This document shows, piece after piece, positions 1 through 14,310 of a stretch of DNA of 64,000 nt (within the stretch, counting starts at the first letter, position 1; the number at the start of each line of letters is the position of its first letter). The notes beneath the pieces are model-generated. The model was not told the origin of the DNA. It saw only the letters and a program-made list of their open reading frames with translations, and searched no databases. The stretch spans positions 101,127,501 to 101,191,500 of the forward strand of contig NC_092333.1 in the NCBI RefSeq assembly GCF_046630445.1, in the 5' to 3' direction. This stretch comes from Rutidosis leptorrhynchoides. Lineage: Eukaryota > Streptophyta > Magnoliopsida > Asterales > Asteraceae. Both the position numbers and the translations under genes were made by a program.

Positions 1-1115
1 CACAGAAATGAGTTGAGATTTTTCATTTTCAGTAAGAGAAGACGATATTATTACAGGTAATTCGGATTCACCATGTAAATAAGCATATTCCAAATGGTTT
101 GGAAGTGGCTTTAACTCTAATGTCGGTGGTTCTTCTATCGATGATTTATATCGATATCTGTCTTTCTCTTTTAGCATTTGAATTTCTTCTGTTGTTGGTT
201 CATATCCATTAGCCATAAGTGTAGCTAACATTTCAGCTTCATCAATTGGTTCATTTCCTTCTCTTAAAGAACATTCTCCTGTTCCTTGTAATTCTGGAAA
301 TTCTTCTAACAATTCTGCATGTGAATCTATAGTTTGAATATAATAACATGTATCATCTGCAGATTGCGGTTGTTGTATGGCTCTATTAACAGAAAAGGTA
401 ACACTCTCGTCCTCTATACTTAGGGTCAATTTCTTACCAAACACGTCTATTATTGCTTTAGCCGTGTTTAAGAATGGTCTTCCTAATATGAGAGGAACTC
501 GAGAATCTTATTCCATGTCCAAAATAACAAAATCTACTAGAAATACTAAAGTACCAACTTTAACTAGCATGTTCTCCATTATCCCTCTAGGATATTTTAC
601 TGATCGATCGGCTAGTTGTATGCTTATTCGTGTTGGTTTCAATTCTCCAAGGTCTAGTTTAGCGTATAGTGAATACGTCATTAAATTTATACTAGCACCT
701 AAATCTGCCAATGCTTATATTGAACTAAGACTACCCAGAAAACATGGAATTGTGAAACTTCCTGGATCAGATAATTTTTCTGGTATCTTATTCAATAGTA
801 CTGTAGAACAATTTGCATTCATAGTAACAGCCGAGAGTTCTTCCATTTTCTTTCTATTTGTGATTAGATCTTTCAGAAATTTAGCATATCTAGGCATTCC
901 TGAAATTACATCAATGAAAGGAAGATTGACATTTATTTGTTTAAACATATCCAAGAATTTGGATTGCTCGGCTTCAAGTCTTTTTTTCTCATTTTACTCG
1001 GGTAAGGAAGTGGTGGTTGGTATGGTTTAACATAAGGTTTAGCCTTAACTGTGTTATCTTCATTAACCTTTTCAACTACCGGTTCTGTTTCCTTATTTTG
1101 CTTAGGTTGTGGTTC
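1..1115 (-). pseudogene. pol: Protease and start of pol, element A
   Basis: After the gag stop the same chain continues with the conserved linker MPRYAKFLKDL (about 715-954), then an aspartic protease with DLGASIN (about 508-711) and the RPFLNTA motif (about 450). It ends with the LELKPLPNHLEYAYL stretch that normally sits just before reverse transcriptase. In-frame TAA stops occur near 715 and 508. The protease would cut the Gag-Pol polyprotein. The piece is truncated by the window start, so no reverse transcriptase is visible. The identification rests on motif order; the clade assignment is family knowledge. Confidence 0.82.
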
Positions 1116-2810
1116 TTATGGAGTAGGAATAGCATCATCAGAAATTACAGGTATTTCAGGTGGTTTAAGTGTAATACCACTTCTTGTGGTAATGGCTTTA
1201 GCTGTTTCATTCTGGGGGTTAGCATTTGTATTACTAGGTAAACTTCCCGGTTTTCTTTCACCTATTAACCTTGCTAGGTTGCTCACTTCTTGTTCCAGAT
1301 TTTGAATAGAAGCTTGTTGATTTCTAAATGCTTGAGCATTTTGTTCATTGGTTTGTTTCTGAGATGTGAAAAACTGAGTTTGAGATTCAACTAGCTTTGA
1401 CATCATGTCTTCTAAATTTGGCTTTTTATCATCCGTTTGTTGTGGTTTAATTGGAAAAATAGGTCTTTGCTGATTGTAAGTATTGTTGGATACTTGTTGA
1501 TTGCTAGGACCTTGTTGGTTGTTGTATGGAACATTTCGGTTATAATTTTGGTTTTGATTGTAGTTTGGTCTAGGCGGTTGATAATTATTCTGATAATTAT
1601 TTCCAGGCCTTTGGTTTATGTATGAAACATTCTCTCTTTGTTCCATTGTTAGTTCAATACTGAGACAATATTTTGTCAAATGTGGTCCTCCACACTGCTC
1701 ACAACTAATTCGTATTGAGTGAATATCTTTAGTCATCTTTTCCATTCGTCTCTCGACAGCATCTATCTTTGCAGAAATGGAATCGAAGTCATGGCTAGAA
1801 TCGGCTCTAGCTGCTTTAGATGATCTAACGATATCTTTTTCTTGGTGCCACTCATGTGAGTGGGAAGCAGTGTTATCAATAATTTTGTAAGCGTCAGTTG
1901 CGGTTTTCTTCATAATGGAACCACCAGCTGCTATATCGATGTCTTTCCTTGTAGTGATGTCGCATCCTTGGTAGAATATTTGTACTATTTGACAAGTGTC
2001 TAAACCATGTTGCGGACATCCTCTTAACAACTTTCCCAAATCTTGTCCACGCCTCATATAGAGTTTCATTTGGCTTTTGCGTGAATGTAACAATTTCTCC
2101 TTGAAGTCTCACGCTTTAGATGATGGAAAGAATTGTTTAAGAAATTTTTCAACTAAAACGTCCCATGTATCAATCGCCCCTTCAGGTAACGATTTTAACC
2201 AATCTTTGGCTTCTCCCTTTAAAGTCCAGGGAAATAACATGAGATATATCTGTTCATCCTCAACTTTTCGGATTTTAAATAAAGTACAGATCCTATTAAA
2301 GGTACGAAGATGTTTGTTTGGATCTTCCTTCGGCGCACCACTAAATTGGCATTGATTTGTTACCATGTGTAGGATTTGTCCTTTGATTTCATAATCTGGA
2401 GCATTAATGTCAGGTTGAGTAATCGCGTGACCTTGGCCAGTGCGTTTAGCTCTCATTTGGTCTTCCATACTTTGAGGTTCCAGATTCTCCATGATTGAAT
2501 TTGTTGAATCTGAATCACTAGAGTATTCTGATTTAATGGTTGGTTCCTCAACAATCTCTGTTTGAATGATTGGTGGTTCCGGAGGAAAGAATAGTGGTTC
2601 AGGATCTCTGAATTGTCCATGAATATCCTCTGGGTTCTCAATTGTGAGGTCGGGTTCAAAAAATGGATTATCGGAAATTTGAATTGGAGTACTTGGTCGA
2701 CTGGATGACGATTCTAAAGAAAAATCAACGGCGACAATATTGGCTAGATGTCTTGATCGAGGTACAGGTGGTGAACGTACAAAAGGTGGTGAACGTTTTG
2801 CTCGGTACAT
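1116..2810 (-). pseudogene. gag: gag of element A (frameshifted)
   Basis: The N-terminal part starts at the ATG at 2810 and runs to 2109: a Pro/Ser-rich head, then the retrotransposon gag core with motifs such as LFPWTLKGEAKDWL. A one-base frame change near 2093-2112 moves the frame, after which the chain continues (GEIVTFTQKPNETLYEAW) to a TAA near 1116. The C-terminal part has a knuckle of form CX2CX3HX4C (CEQCGGPHLTKYC), then an Asn/Gln-rich stretch and a predicted helix. Gag would form the cytoplasmic particle that packages the RNA. Length and order suit Athila/Tat gag. The frameshift and terminal stop make it non-functional. Confidence 0.85.
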
Positions 2811-3978
2811 TCACTGAATATCCTATTAGTTATAAAAAATAAAAATTATTAAAGTTATCAAATTAACAGACTTTTCTGCTTTTGCCACGTTTCGAATAGC
2901 CAAAAGATGTAGCAGGGAGCCAGAACCCTTTAAATCGGAAGCTCACAACTCAGCCACTAACAAATCCAACTATTACTACGAAGCAGAAAATTTGGATGTC
3001 TATCAATTCAACCACTAAAAATAATTTTTCGTTGAAATTTAAAGAAATTTTATAGAAGAAATAGAAAATTCTATGTCTTAAAACTAGATCGGCGAAAAAT
3101 AAGAAGGAAAAAGAGCGCGTCGAAAAACGTCGAAAAATAAATGGTCGAAAAAAATAATAGGCGTCGAAAAATAAAAATAAGGAAGTAGCGCGTCGAAACT
3201 TAAAAAGGGACTAAAAACTAAGAATTAAAAGTTACGTCTAAAAATATTAAAGCTTAGAGAAATACTATATCCAAAACGGTAATAATTTAAAAAGGTACTA
3301 AAAACTTAAAACGACGTCACAAAATTCTAAAGCACCTAAATCTTAGTCTAAAGAAAAAGCACTTAAGGGATTTTACGGTAAAGCCTAAAAATCTAGAAAT
3401 AAAAATAATTATGGCAAAAAACTATGTCTTAAAACTAAATGCGAACGAAAAATATAAATATTACGCTAAAACAAATAAAAAGATACAAAATATAAAAATA
3501 AACTTAAAGTTGTAAAAAGTACAATTTTTATAAAAATATATTATTTTTATATTATTTATTTTATAAAAGTATTAATTTTTATATTATTAAAACTAAATTA
3601 AAACTAAATAATACAAAATAATAAAATTAAAACTAAATAATATATAATAATAATACCCTAATTAGGGTTTAATAATAATAATAATTATTATTACTCTTTA
3701 ATTAATGCAGTACCAGGTCAACTGTGGCGTGTCAGTTCACTTCATACGATCGCATTAATTTTTGTCTTCGGGCTCATGCAGTCGCATGAGCTAGGGTTTC
3801 GGGCCAGAGTTGGGCTGTTACAGTACCGGGCCTCGTGGTTTTATATTTTTTTCTGTTTTAATTTTCTGTTTTAAAATTTATAAAAAGTATTTATATAAAT
3901 TAAATAAAACTTATATTTTTACAAACTAAAAATAGAAATAGAAATATTTTATATTTTTATATGTTTTTGAACAACTCT

Positions 3979-4044
<66 letters not shown>

Positions 4045-4157
4045 TTTTCTTTTTATATTTTTGTATTTTTAATATTTAAAACATATATATTTTTATACAA
4101 AGAACTTAATAAAATTTTTTTTTTTTAGATACTGTTTCGCTTCCGGCGTTTAAGCTG
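2811..4157 (-). other. Untranslated leader of element A
   Basis: This non-coding stretch between primer site and gag is very AT-rich. It holds repeated cgtcgaaaa-type words (about 3110-3200) and a (TA)n tract at 3982-4042. No ORF is supported. In this family the leader carries RNA packaging signals, but none can be named from the sequence. Confidence 0.6.
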
Positions 4158-4175
4158 TCCCCGGCAGCGGCGCCA
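4158..4175 (-). other. Primer binding site, tRNA-Asp type
   Basis: The plus-strand 18-mer tccccggcagcggcgcca matches the 3' end of plant tRNA-Asp, CCA included, with one mismatch. It lies eight bases inside the LTR edge. This is the minus-strand DNA priming site of element A and fixes the element's orientation. Confidence 0.87.
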
Positions 4176-4183
4176 AAAATACT

Positions 4184-6270
<2,087 letters not shown>

Positions 6271-6601
6271 GCTTTCGCTGTTGCATACTAAAATAAGGAC
6301 AAGATTTGGAGTCCATGCTTGTATGATATTATGTAAAAACTGCATTCAAGAAACTTATTTTTGATGTAATATATTCTTATTGTAAACCATTATGTAATGG
6401 TCATGTGTAAACGGTATATTTTAGATTATCATTATTTGATAATCTACGTAATGCTTTTTAAACCTTTATCGATAAAATAAAGGTTATGGTTGTTTTAAAA
6501 ATTAATGCAGTCTTTGAAAAACGTCTCATATAGAGGTCAAAACCTCGCGACGAAATCAATTAATATGGAACGTTTATAATCATTATGAACGGGACATTTC
6601 A
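6271..6601 (+). repeat. 3' remnant of a Tekay-type LTR, split by element A
   Basis: The sequence matches the 3' third of the B/D LTR family. It has the cgctgttgcata word, the tctcatatagaggtcaaaacctcgc block and the end cgggacatttca. It resembles solo LTR D (reverse complement) more than B. No primer site follows, so it is a solo or 3' LTR rather than a 5' LTR. Its 5' part lies left of element A, outside the window. Confidence 0.82.
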
Positions 6602-8713
6602 TCTGATCCGAATTTTTATTGCAGTTTTATTAATAGTAGTTTACCCTAATTGTTCATAACTTATCTCAGCCGATTTTGGGAGCTACAGAGGCGATTTTAA
6701 GGTGGTTGAATGAGAACTCCACACCATCTAATCATCTTAATCATTACAAGATCAAGCTTCAATCTCTCTATCATTCAAGATCATCTCTAGGTTTAATCCT
6801 TGTTCAAACAACAATGGTTTCCTCTATGTTTTTGATTATTGTTTCTAGTATGATTGTTGGCTAAATCTTTTATGTCTACTTAGGCTAAATACTATGTTGG
6901 ATGCTATTTTTATTGATTGATTGATGCACATATGATGTTTTAATGTTTTGAGTGAATTGATTTCTTATTGATGTTATTGGTTTAAATTGATTGATATATA
7001 CAATTGTCCTGATAAAGTGAACACTAGATGGATTCTGGTGTGTATGTTTTCAATAACTAAATATATTACTAGTGAAATTGGTTGTAATTGTCTAATTTGG
7101 TGACGCGAATATAGAGTCTGTTATAACTGATTAAGGTGGTAATTTGGGTTAGGTGATTTGGGCAATTACTGGACCAAGGGGTTGAATTAATTAATCCAAT
7201 AGTTGAAATAAGTATCGGTTGTTTATTGCTAAAGAGAACTCTAAGTAACAGCTCTTAACCTTAATTCAGTCAATTTACTTAGCCACAAGCAAAGAGGTCT
7301 TTGGTGAAAGGGAACCCTAAGCCAATAAATCCTAGCTTGAAAAGTTTACTAAAAGAGAATTCTGAGTGAACAGGTAGGGTAAATTGCATATGTGTTGTTA
7401 ATTAATCGGGACTTAATTTTAATGCATCCAACATAGTGAATAGAGCCTAGGTAGACATACTTCCCATTATCTGATTTAAATCTATCTTATTACGTTTTAT
7501 TAATATAAAACACCAAAAATATTGTCTTTGTTTTTTTTTTTTCACTCCTCTTGATTTAGCTAATCGTTAATTAGCCACCAACAATTATTCGTACTTTCCT
7601 TTATTTCATTTTTGGTTTAGTTAATTATATTTAGTAATATAATCTTGAATTGCGCTAAATATTGTTCTTGGAACGATACTCGGATTTACCAATATATATA
7701 TACTACTACACAATCAGGTACACTGCTTGATAGTGTGAATATTAATAAATGGTATTTTCCTAATATAAATAATAGACGTGATTTTACACATCACCCGACA
7801 TTTTTTTTAGCAAAATATATGGGGTTTAGGGTTTACATGATAATGGGGTGTTGTAAGGGTAATTAAACTTCTAACTATTGTCATAAGTTGAAATTTTAAA
7901 TGGAATGTATTTAATTAGGGTTCATGGGATTAATTGAGAATTTTGGATAAATTGGGTGTATTATTGTAGTCCAACTACTAGTATTAAAATCTGGAAATTT
8001 ATGATAGGTAAGTGTGTGAACTTCCCTAGTGAAATGAATCTTCAAAGGAGTGATCATTGTTGGAGGTGATTTGAAATGGGTGTGATTTACCTTACGGATG
8101 GTCTTTTGGGCAAAAATTAAGGTGGGTTGGAATTTTTAGAAGTGTTGATGGTGGAAGTGATGAAATTGGTCATACTTCAACCTTTAAGGTTCTTTAAGTT
8201 GGTTCTTTAGAATTGTGTAATTAATAGTGTGATTTCTGTGTGAATGTGCTTGTTTAGATTGCGCTAAGGAAAACTAAATACTTGTTAACCTTAACTTTAC
8301 GCCGACTAAAAGGTGAGTACAAACTAGTAGGGTCACTTTTGAGAAACGACTGTATATAGTCGAATTGCACCTGTGCAAGAGGCTATATGTCATCGTTGGG
8401 GTTCCTGAAAGTAATTACTTATTTCTTCACTTGTGTTTATATATGATGAATGTGATTAACGATTCCAATGGGTTGGATTTATAATAGCAAGGGGCTAATC
8501 ATGTGGAAATAGTAATGATGTGGGCTCCTTACTATGATTGATTAGTCACGACTATGTTCGGGCAAGTCGGGTTATTACGCATATGAATATCCATTAGTGT
8601 GGGGGTGTAAGTTGCATTGTGCTTATGTGTAATTATTTAACAATATTATGTTGTTGCTAGTTTTTACTCACTAAGCATTGTGGCTAACTCGTCATTTGTG
8701 TTTTGGGTTGTAT
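6602..8713. other. Old repeat-like DNA, no gene
   Basis: No convincing coding region is visible. The stretch around 7150-7780 resembles the end of a decayed LTR: short A/G-rich word repeats, then 'ttcttggaacgatactcggatttacc' followed by AT-rich sequence. The stretch 8290-8718 (ggtgagtac, gggcaagtcgggttattacgc, tactcactaagcattg) looks like part of another Gypsy-type LTR. It continues after element B at 33521. Both readings are pattern memory, not a match to a database. Confidence 0.4.
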
Positions 8714-8718
8714 GTTCA
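8714..8718. repeat. Left target duplication of B (GTTCA)
   Basis: Five bases GTTCA directly before the TG of the 5' LTR; the same five follow the CA of the 3' LTR at 33516-33520. Confidence 0.95.
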
Positions 8719-10911
8719 TGTAATGACCCGGAGTTTTCCGTTAATATATAGAAGATTAATATTTACATAATTAATATTTCCAACATGTTAAGCAATTAAA
8801 CTCATTAAGACTTGGTTATTTGAAATGAATTTTATACAAACATTTGGCCACCTCGTCTGTCTGACGATTCACGAACGTCATAATTCGTAATAATTATTTA
8901 ATGACGTATATATGAATATAAATATATACTCATGATTGTTAAATGATATTTAAGTATCTCATTACATATATTAACAATTGGTTATATACATAAAATGAGA
9001 TTACTAACTTAAAGACTTCAAGACTATATACATATATATAACGATTAACATTGTAATAACTTCTAAATTAAAATGTATGTATATGTATTGTATTAATATG
9101 TATTAATACACTTTTGAAGGACTTAAACATATATACTAACATACTTATACTCAACAAAGATAGCTATACTCATAATCTCATTCAATTCCATCAAGAATTC
9201 TATTTGTATTCATTCGGTATTTACACCCGTATCATACCCAGCTTCCATACTTAAATACTATGAGTATATACCAATATGAAATACCAATTATAGCCTCCTT
9301 AGCAGCCCTATGAGTCACAAGACAAGGATAAACATGATGGAGACTTGTGGGAACCAACATTTAACTTCTAGTTTGCATTATTATGCTATATTCCAAATTT
9401 TGATAAAGTCTCTTAACAATATACATGAACCACGACTTTTAACACTATTTTTACTCATTCATATCAGCTATTTAACTTACCTTCACTCTCATAATACTCA
9501 CACATAAGAACTCCAAGTATTCTCTCCATTTCTTACTCTTTAAACACTTTTTAAACACACATACTTCAAGTACTAGAAAATCTTCATTCACTTTGATCAT
9601 AAACTAGCTTCAAGAACACTTTGTTAACTCATCTACTCCTCTTTATCAAGTTAATAATCATATATAAGCTTTGGTTCAATTCATATACTTATAACTATCT
9701 TAATTCAAGATATAAATCTTATTCGAACTTTTGTTCATTCTATGATTCTACTCCAAGGATTACAAGCCATCAAGGATATCTTTGATCAAAAGATTATCAC
9801 ATTATTTTATCAGAAACTTTGTTCATTTAATTTGAGGTAGTCACCTTATTCATAATCTTTTTCGATTCATATCCATATAGCTATCTTATTATGAGTTTAT
9901 AACTTACAACAAAAAGAACATAGTTTAGATTAATTCTAAACTTGTTCATAAACAAACTTAATCCTTCTAATTTGACTTTTAAAATACTTCAACACATGTA
10001 TTATGATAGTATGTCAAGCTAACATAAGGATATAAAACTTGTAAACACGAAGAACACCTTAAAACTGAACATACGCCGTCATAGATCATCGGGGGCTGTT
10101 TTGGGGTTGATTTTAAAAACCTATCTTAAACTTTGAATTAAAAGATTTCCTTTGGTGAAAAATCTTATTTTATATGGATATGAAATATATCCAAAATCCA
10201 TGGTTAAACTCTAATTGGAAGTATGTTTTCCAAAAGAGTCATCAAGATGTCGTTCTTACGACGCATATGACTATCTTCTTGTATTTGACACCTAAGCTGT
10301 ATTTTTGACTATAAACATATACTTTTTATGTTTAGATTAATAAATAACGGTTCAATACAAAACTATGGCAAGTCGAATAACTCAAAACGGATTTGTAACA
10401 AAAAAATTATGGGTAAAACAAAATTGGATATTTTTGTTTGTTTTTAACTACGGTTCTGATTAATAAAAATGGATGCTAACCTTATCCTAGCTAACTTACC
10501 TTGTATCCTACATGTATTTATACATGTCTTGTTCCCGAACTTATAGAAATACAATTTATAATAGTCGTGATTAAGTTCTACGATAATATATTATAGTCTT
10601 AATAAAGATCGTAAGGCACCATATATATATATGACTTGATCACCATGGATTCGTATACAAAGTTTTGACATATCATATTGACTTCTTCTATATATATTAT
10701 TGGAACGAACTATAAGACACCATTGGCAGTAATCTCGAGTTAGCTGTGGGTCGAAGTAGATTCCAACATAATATATATACTTTGAGTTGTGATCGAGCCT
10801 GAGACATGTATACAATGAGTCGCGGATTGCTTCAGACAATATACATATTATGTGTCTTATTATATTAAGACAATATATTATAGTGTTAGTAAATTCTAAC
10901 ACAATATACGC

Positions 10912-10949
<38 letters not shown>

Positions 10950-11974
10950 TGTTGGACTATTGGACTATTGGACTACGAACATTGGACTACTAACAATGGA
11001 CAATTAAAATTATCACAAGTATCATAAGTATGGAATATTAATTATATATATATATATCTTGACACAAGAATATTATTATTAGGTTCGTGAATTTGTCAAA
11101 GGCCAAGTCTTATTACCATCTATTCGAAAATCATCACAAGTGAGTTATAGTCCCATTTTTACTATCTAAATTATTTTGGGATGATAATACATGCAAATTT
11201 ATAAATGTTTTACAAAATAAGCACAAGTTCATGAAACTACATTCTACGATTGTTTTGTTATACAGGATATCTGTACTTATTATTATTATGCTTGGTAACC
11301 TAAGAATTAGTGAAAAACACTAATTGATGCGAATCCTAAAGGTAGATCTACGGGCACCAACCACCCTCATTTTTGAATAGTGGAAATGCTTTAGTACTTC
11401 GAAGGGTTCTTGTCATACATTTGAATAGTGGAATGTATGATGCCAGATATCTTAAGCGCTCTATGTTAAGGTCGGTTACCAGGCGACTCATCGTATGAAT
11501 GATTTTTGCAGTTGTAATGATCCTGCGCATTTAATTAAATGAAATCTTGTGGCTTATTAAATGTTATGATTATTATATAGAAACTAAACCTATGACTCAC
11601 CAACAATTTTGTTGACTTTTTAAGCATGTTTATTCTCAGTTGATTATTAAAAAGCTTTCGCTGTTGCATGTTTACTAAACGTCAAGATTTGGAGTCATCA
11701 TGCTTTTCTAAATAAATAAACTTGCATTCGGGAATTGTATTTGTAATATATTGTTGACAAGTATGTAATGGTGTGTGTAAAATACATGTATTTTGAGGAG
11801 ATTATCTTTGATCGACAATCAAAACTTATGCTTTTAAACCTTTATTCAATAATAAAGGTTATGGTTATTTTAAAATGAATGCAAGCTTTGAAAATGTCTC
11901 ATATAGAGGTCAAAACCTCGCAAAAAAATCAATTAATATGAAACGTTTATAATTAATATGAACGGGGCATTTCA
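8719..11974 (+). repeat. 5' LTR of element B
   Basis: The 3,256-bp LTR begins TGTAATGACCCGG and ends ACGGGGCATTTCA. A middle module (about 10600-11020) has the words gagttgtgatcg, ggactattggactattgg and aatggacaatt; the same module recurs in C's interior and in D. Near the end is tctcatatagaggtcaaaacctcgc. The LTR holds about 265 bp (9623-9887) missing from the 3' LTR. It would supply the promoter and poly(A) signals of the element. Confidence 0.95.
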
Positions 11975-11976
11975 GT

Positions 11977-11988
11977 TGGTATCAGAGC
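11977..11988 (+). other. Primer binding site, tRNA-Met type (B)
   Basis: TGGTATCAGAGC lies two bases after the LTR. It matches the 3' end complement of initiator tRNA-Met, the usual primer of plant chromoviruses. The roughly 90 nt after it are shared with element C. Confidence 0.92.
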
Positions 11989-12180
11989 GTTGGTCTTAGA
12001 GAATTAGAAAAATTTTCATTAGTGTGTCTAACTGATTTTTGATGCATTAGTGAGTCTGGACTTCGACCGTAATTGTTTTAAAAATGATTGCTTAATATAA
12101 TTGTTGGAAACATAAGATTATTAACATATAAATATTATAAGATATATCATTCTCTTAACGTGCCTGCTATTATGTGATAG

Positions 12181-12693
12181 ATGACTTCATCCGATCATAT
12201 AAGCATCTCTAGTGATTCAGATTTCATTTACTTATCAAGTGATTCGGATGTTAAGTCAAAGCATACGACTTATGAACCAACGGAAAAGTTAACTTTTGGT
12301 ACTACCATTAAAGAGGAAAATTGGGAAGATTCACAATTTTCAGAAGAGGTTCCGGAAGAAGATCCAGAGGAGGAACCCGAAGAAGAGGATCCTGAAGAAG
12401 TTGTGGAAATTACCGAACCACAACGTGATTTGGGAAAATCTTTGGCTGTTATACCCAATCCCAAACCCGATGAACCTATTATGACCCAAAATGTTTGTGA
12501 CCATCCACATGAACCATCTAAGAAAGCAGTTTACACAATGACCGCTCGTATAATGACTGGTGGTTTTGTTCCTAAGCAATTAGCCGAAAGAACCAATTGG
12601 GAGGAATTGGAAAAAGAACTATCCAAACGAAGATCCAAACGTTTGACTGAGAAAGAAACAACGTCAACATCTAAGAAACCTTGTCATTCTTAA
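12181..12693 (+). CDS. Extra acidic ORF upstream of gag in element B
   Basis: This intact 170-codon ORF runs from an ATG just after the leader to TAA, about 375 bp before the gag start. The N-terminus is Ser/Asp-rich (SSDSD repeated). Residues about 55-80 are almost all Glu, Asp and Pro, and the C-terminus is basic with a KRRSKR-like cluster that could be a nuclear signal. No zinc finger, membrane segment or catalytic motif is visible. I do not recognise the protein. It is intact while gag-pol next to it has seven stops. It may be an accessory Gag-related or nucleic-acid-binding protein, or a chance ORF in the leader; the compositional bias argues mildly for real coding. Confidence 0.55.
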   Translation: MTSSDHISISSDSDFIYLSSDSDVKSKHTTYEPTEKLTFGTTIKEENWEDSQFSEEVPEEDPEEEPEEEDPEEVVEITEPQRDLGKSLAVIPNPKPDEPIMTQNVCDHPHEPSKKAVYTMTARIMTGGFVPKQLAERTNWEELEKELSKRRSKRLTEKETTSTSKKPCHS

Positions 12694-13067
12694 ACTATTG
12701 ACGACTACTCTATATTCCATGCATTGTATAATATGTATTATATTGTGTGTTTAAGTTTGTAAGAAAATCTGCAATGTAATTTTCCTTATGATTGTATAAT
12801 AATAAGAATAAGCATGGAAGGTTTATTATTATTATTATTACAACTTATTATTACGTAGTAACGTAATAACTTACCATAGTTTTTCATATTAGAATTTTAG
12901 TAGTTAATTTGTGTGTTAGCTGCTAAGTATGAACATTATTATAGTTATAAAACGCTAATATGAAGAAAAAGGCTTTTATAATAATAAGTTCATATTAAGC
13001 TACAAAATACTTTTTGGCTACTTCTAAAATTCTATATGATTAACTCAGTCGGCTATTTTTGAAGGAA

Positions 13068-14033
13068 ATGGCTCCTCCAGCTACTAGACAACAACAATTG
13101 AATACAGAAGAACTTCAAGCTTTCGCTGCAAATATGGATGCAGTGGTGAATGCAATGAACAACAATAACCAATCGGGTTCCAGCAGTGGAGGAAACAATG
13201 GAAACCGGGTAGGATGTTCCTACAAAGCTTTTATGGCCTGCAAACCCAATGAGTTTGAAGGAACCAAAGGACCCGTTGGACTAAAGCGGTGGACAGAGAA
13301 GGTTGAAGCCGTGTTTACAATCAGCAACTGTGCAGAAGAGGATAAAGTTAAGTATGCCACACATACTTTCAGGGGTACTGCTTTGACATGGTGGAATACC
13401 TACATGGATTACGTAGGACAGAATACCGCCTACGCACTTCCATGGTCCGCCTTCAAGCACATGATGAAGGAAGAGTACCGTCCCAGAACTGAAATCAACA
13501 AGCTCAAGGAAGAGATTAAAGCACTGACAACCCAAGGGTTAGACGTCATTACCTACGAGCGATGTTTCAACGAACTGGTTTTAATGTGTCCTGGAGTATT
13601 TGAGGATGAAGAGGCAAAAATTGAAGCATTCATAAAAGGGTAGCCGGAACGAATCCAAGAGCATGTAGGTGCTAACGACCCTGCAACAATGCAGAAAGCG
13701 AGTCGTATAGCCCACAAATTAATAGGCCAAATTACAGGAAGGATAAAGAAAGAGGTGGCCGAGGTGGCCATAATGAAACAGTGAAAGAGAAAGTAGGAGG
13801 AAAGCAGTGATCAGGGTCACCAGTCCAACAACAACAATCAAAACAACAACTACAACAACAATCGCAACCACCCCAACAACAACAATAATCACAACAACAA
13901 CCACAACAATAACCGCAACAACCATTCCAATAACAATTACAACAACAACAACAACAACCACAACCAAAACTACAACAACAACAACCCCAATCCTAACAAT
14001 AACAACAACAACCGTCTCAACAAAAATAACCCT

Positions 14034-14069
<36 letters not shown>

Positions 14070-14310
14070 AACAACAACGACAACAAAAAGCAAAGAACTA
14101 TATGCCCAAGGTGTGATACGTTTCATCCAGAGTGGTTTTGTAGAGAGTTATGTACCAGGTGCAACAGGAATGGCCATATTGCGGCAAAGTGTTAAGTCTA
14201 CGGACCAAATAGAAACAAAGGAGCAAATAATGCCGGAATAAATAATAACGGCGTTGTTTGCTATGGATGTGGAAAACTGGGCCATACCATAAACCAGTGC
14301 CGGAATGGAA
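13068..14310 (+). pseudogene. gag: gag of element B (three to four in-frame stops)
   Basis: The start is the ATG at 13068 (APPATRQQQL...). A capsid-type gag core follows, with ALTWWNTYM and a later EEIKALTTQGLDVITYE stretch. Stops occur at 13641 (TAG), 13782 (TGA), 13794 (TAG) and 14193 (TAA), all in the same frame, which otherwise continues without frameshift. After the core comes a long Asn-rich run encoded by AAC repeats (about 13830-14090), then zinc knuckles: CTRCNRNGHIAAKC and [14 protein letters not shown] (CX2CX4HX4C). Gag would build the particle and bind element RNA. The stops at 13782 and 13794 fit TGG-to-TGA and TGG-to-TAG. The Thr-rich ORF in another frame of the AAC repeat is a shadow. 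Confidence 0.9.

Noticed and set aside
10591-10902. 103-codon minus ORF, also at 28849-29172
   Set aside because: It is repeated because it lies in both LTRs of B; AT-rich with no motif.
13807-14241. Thr-rich 144-codon ORF (and Val-rich ORF on the other strand)
   Set aside because: Both are other-frame readings of the AAC repeat that encodes the Asn-rich tail of gag in element B.
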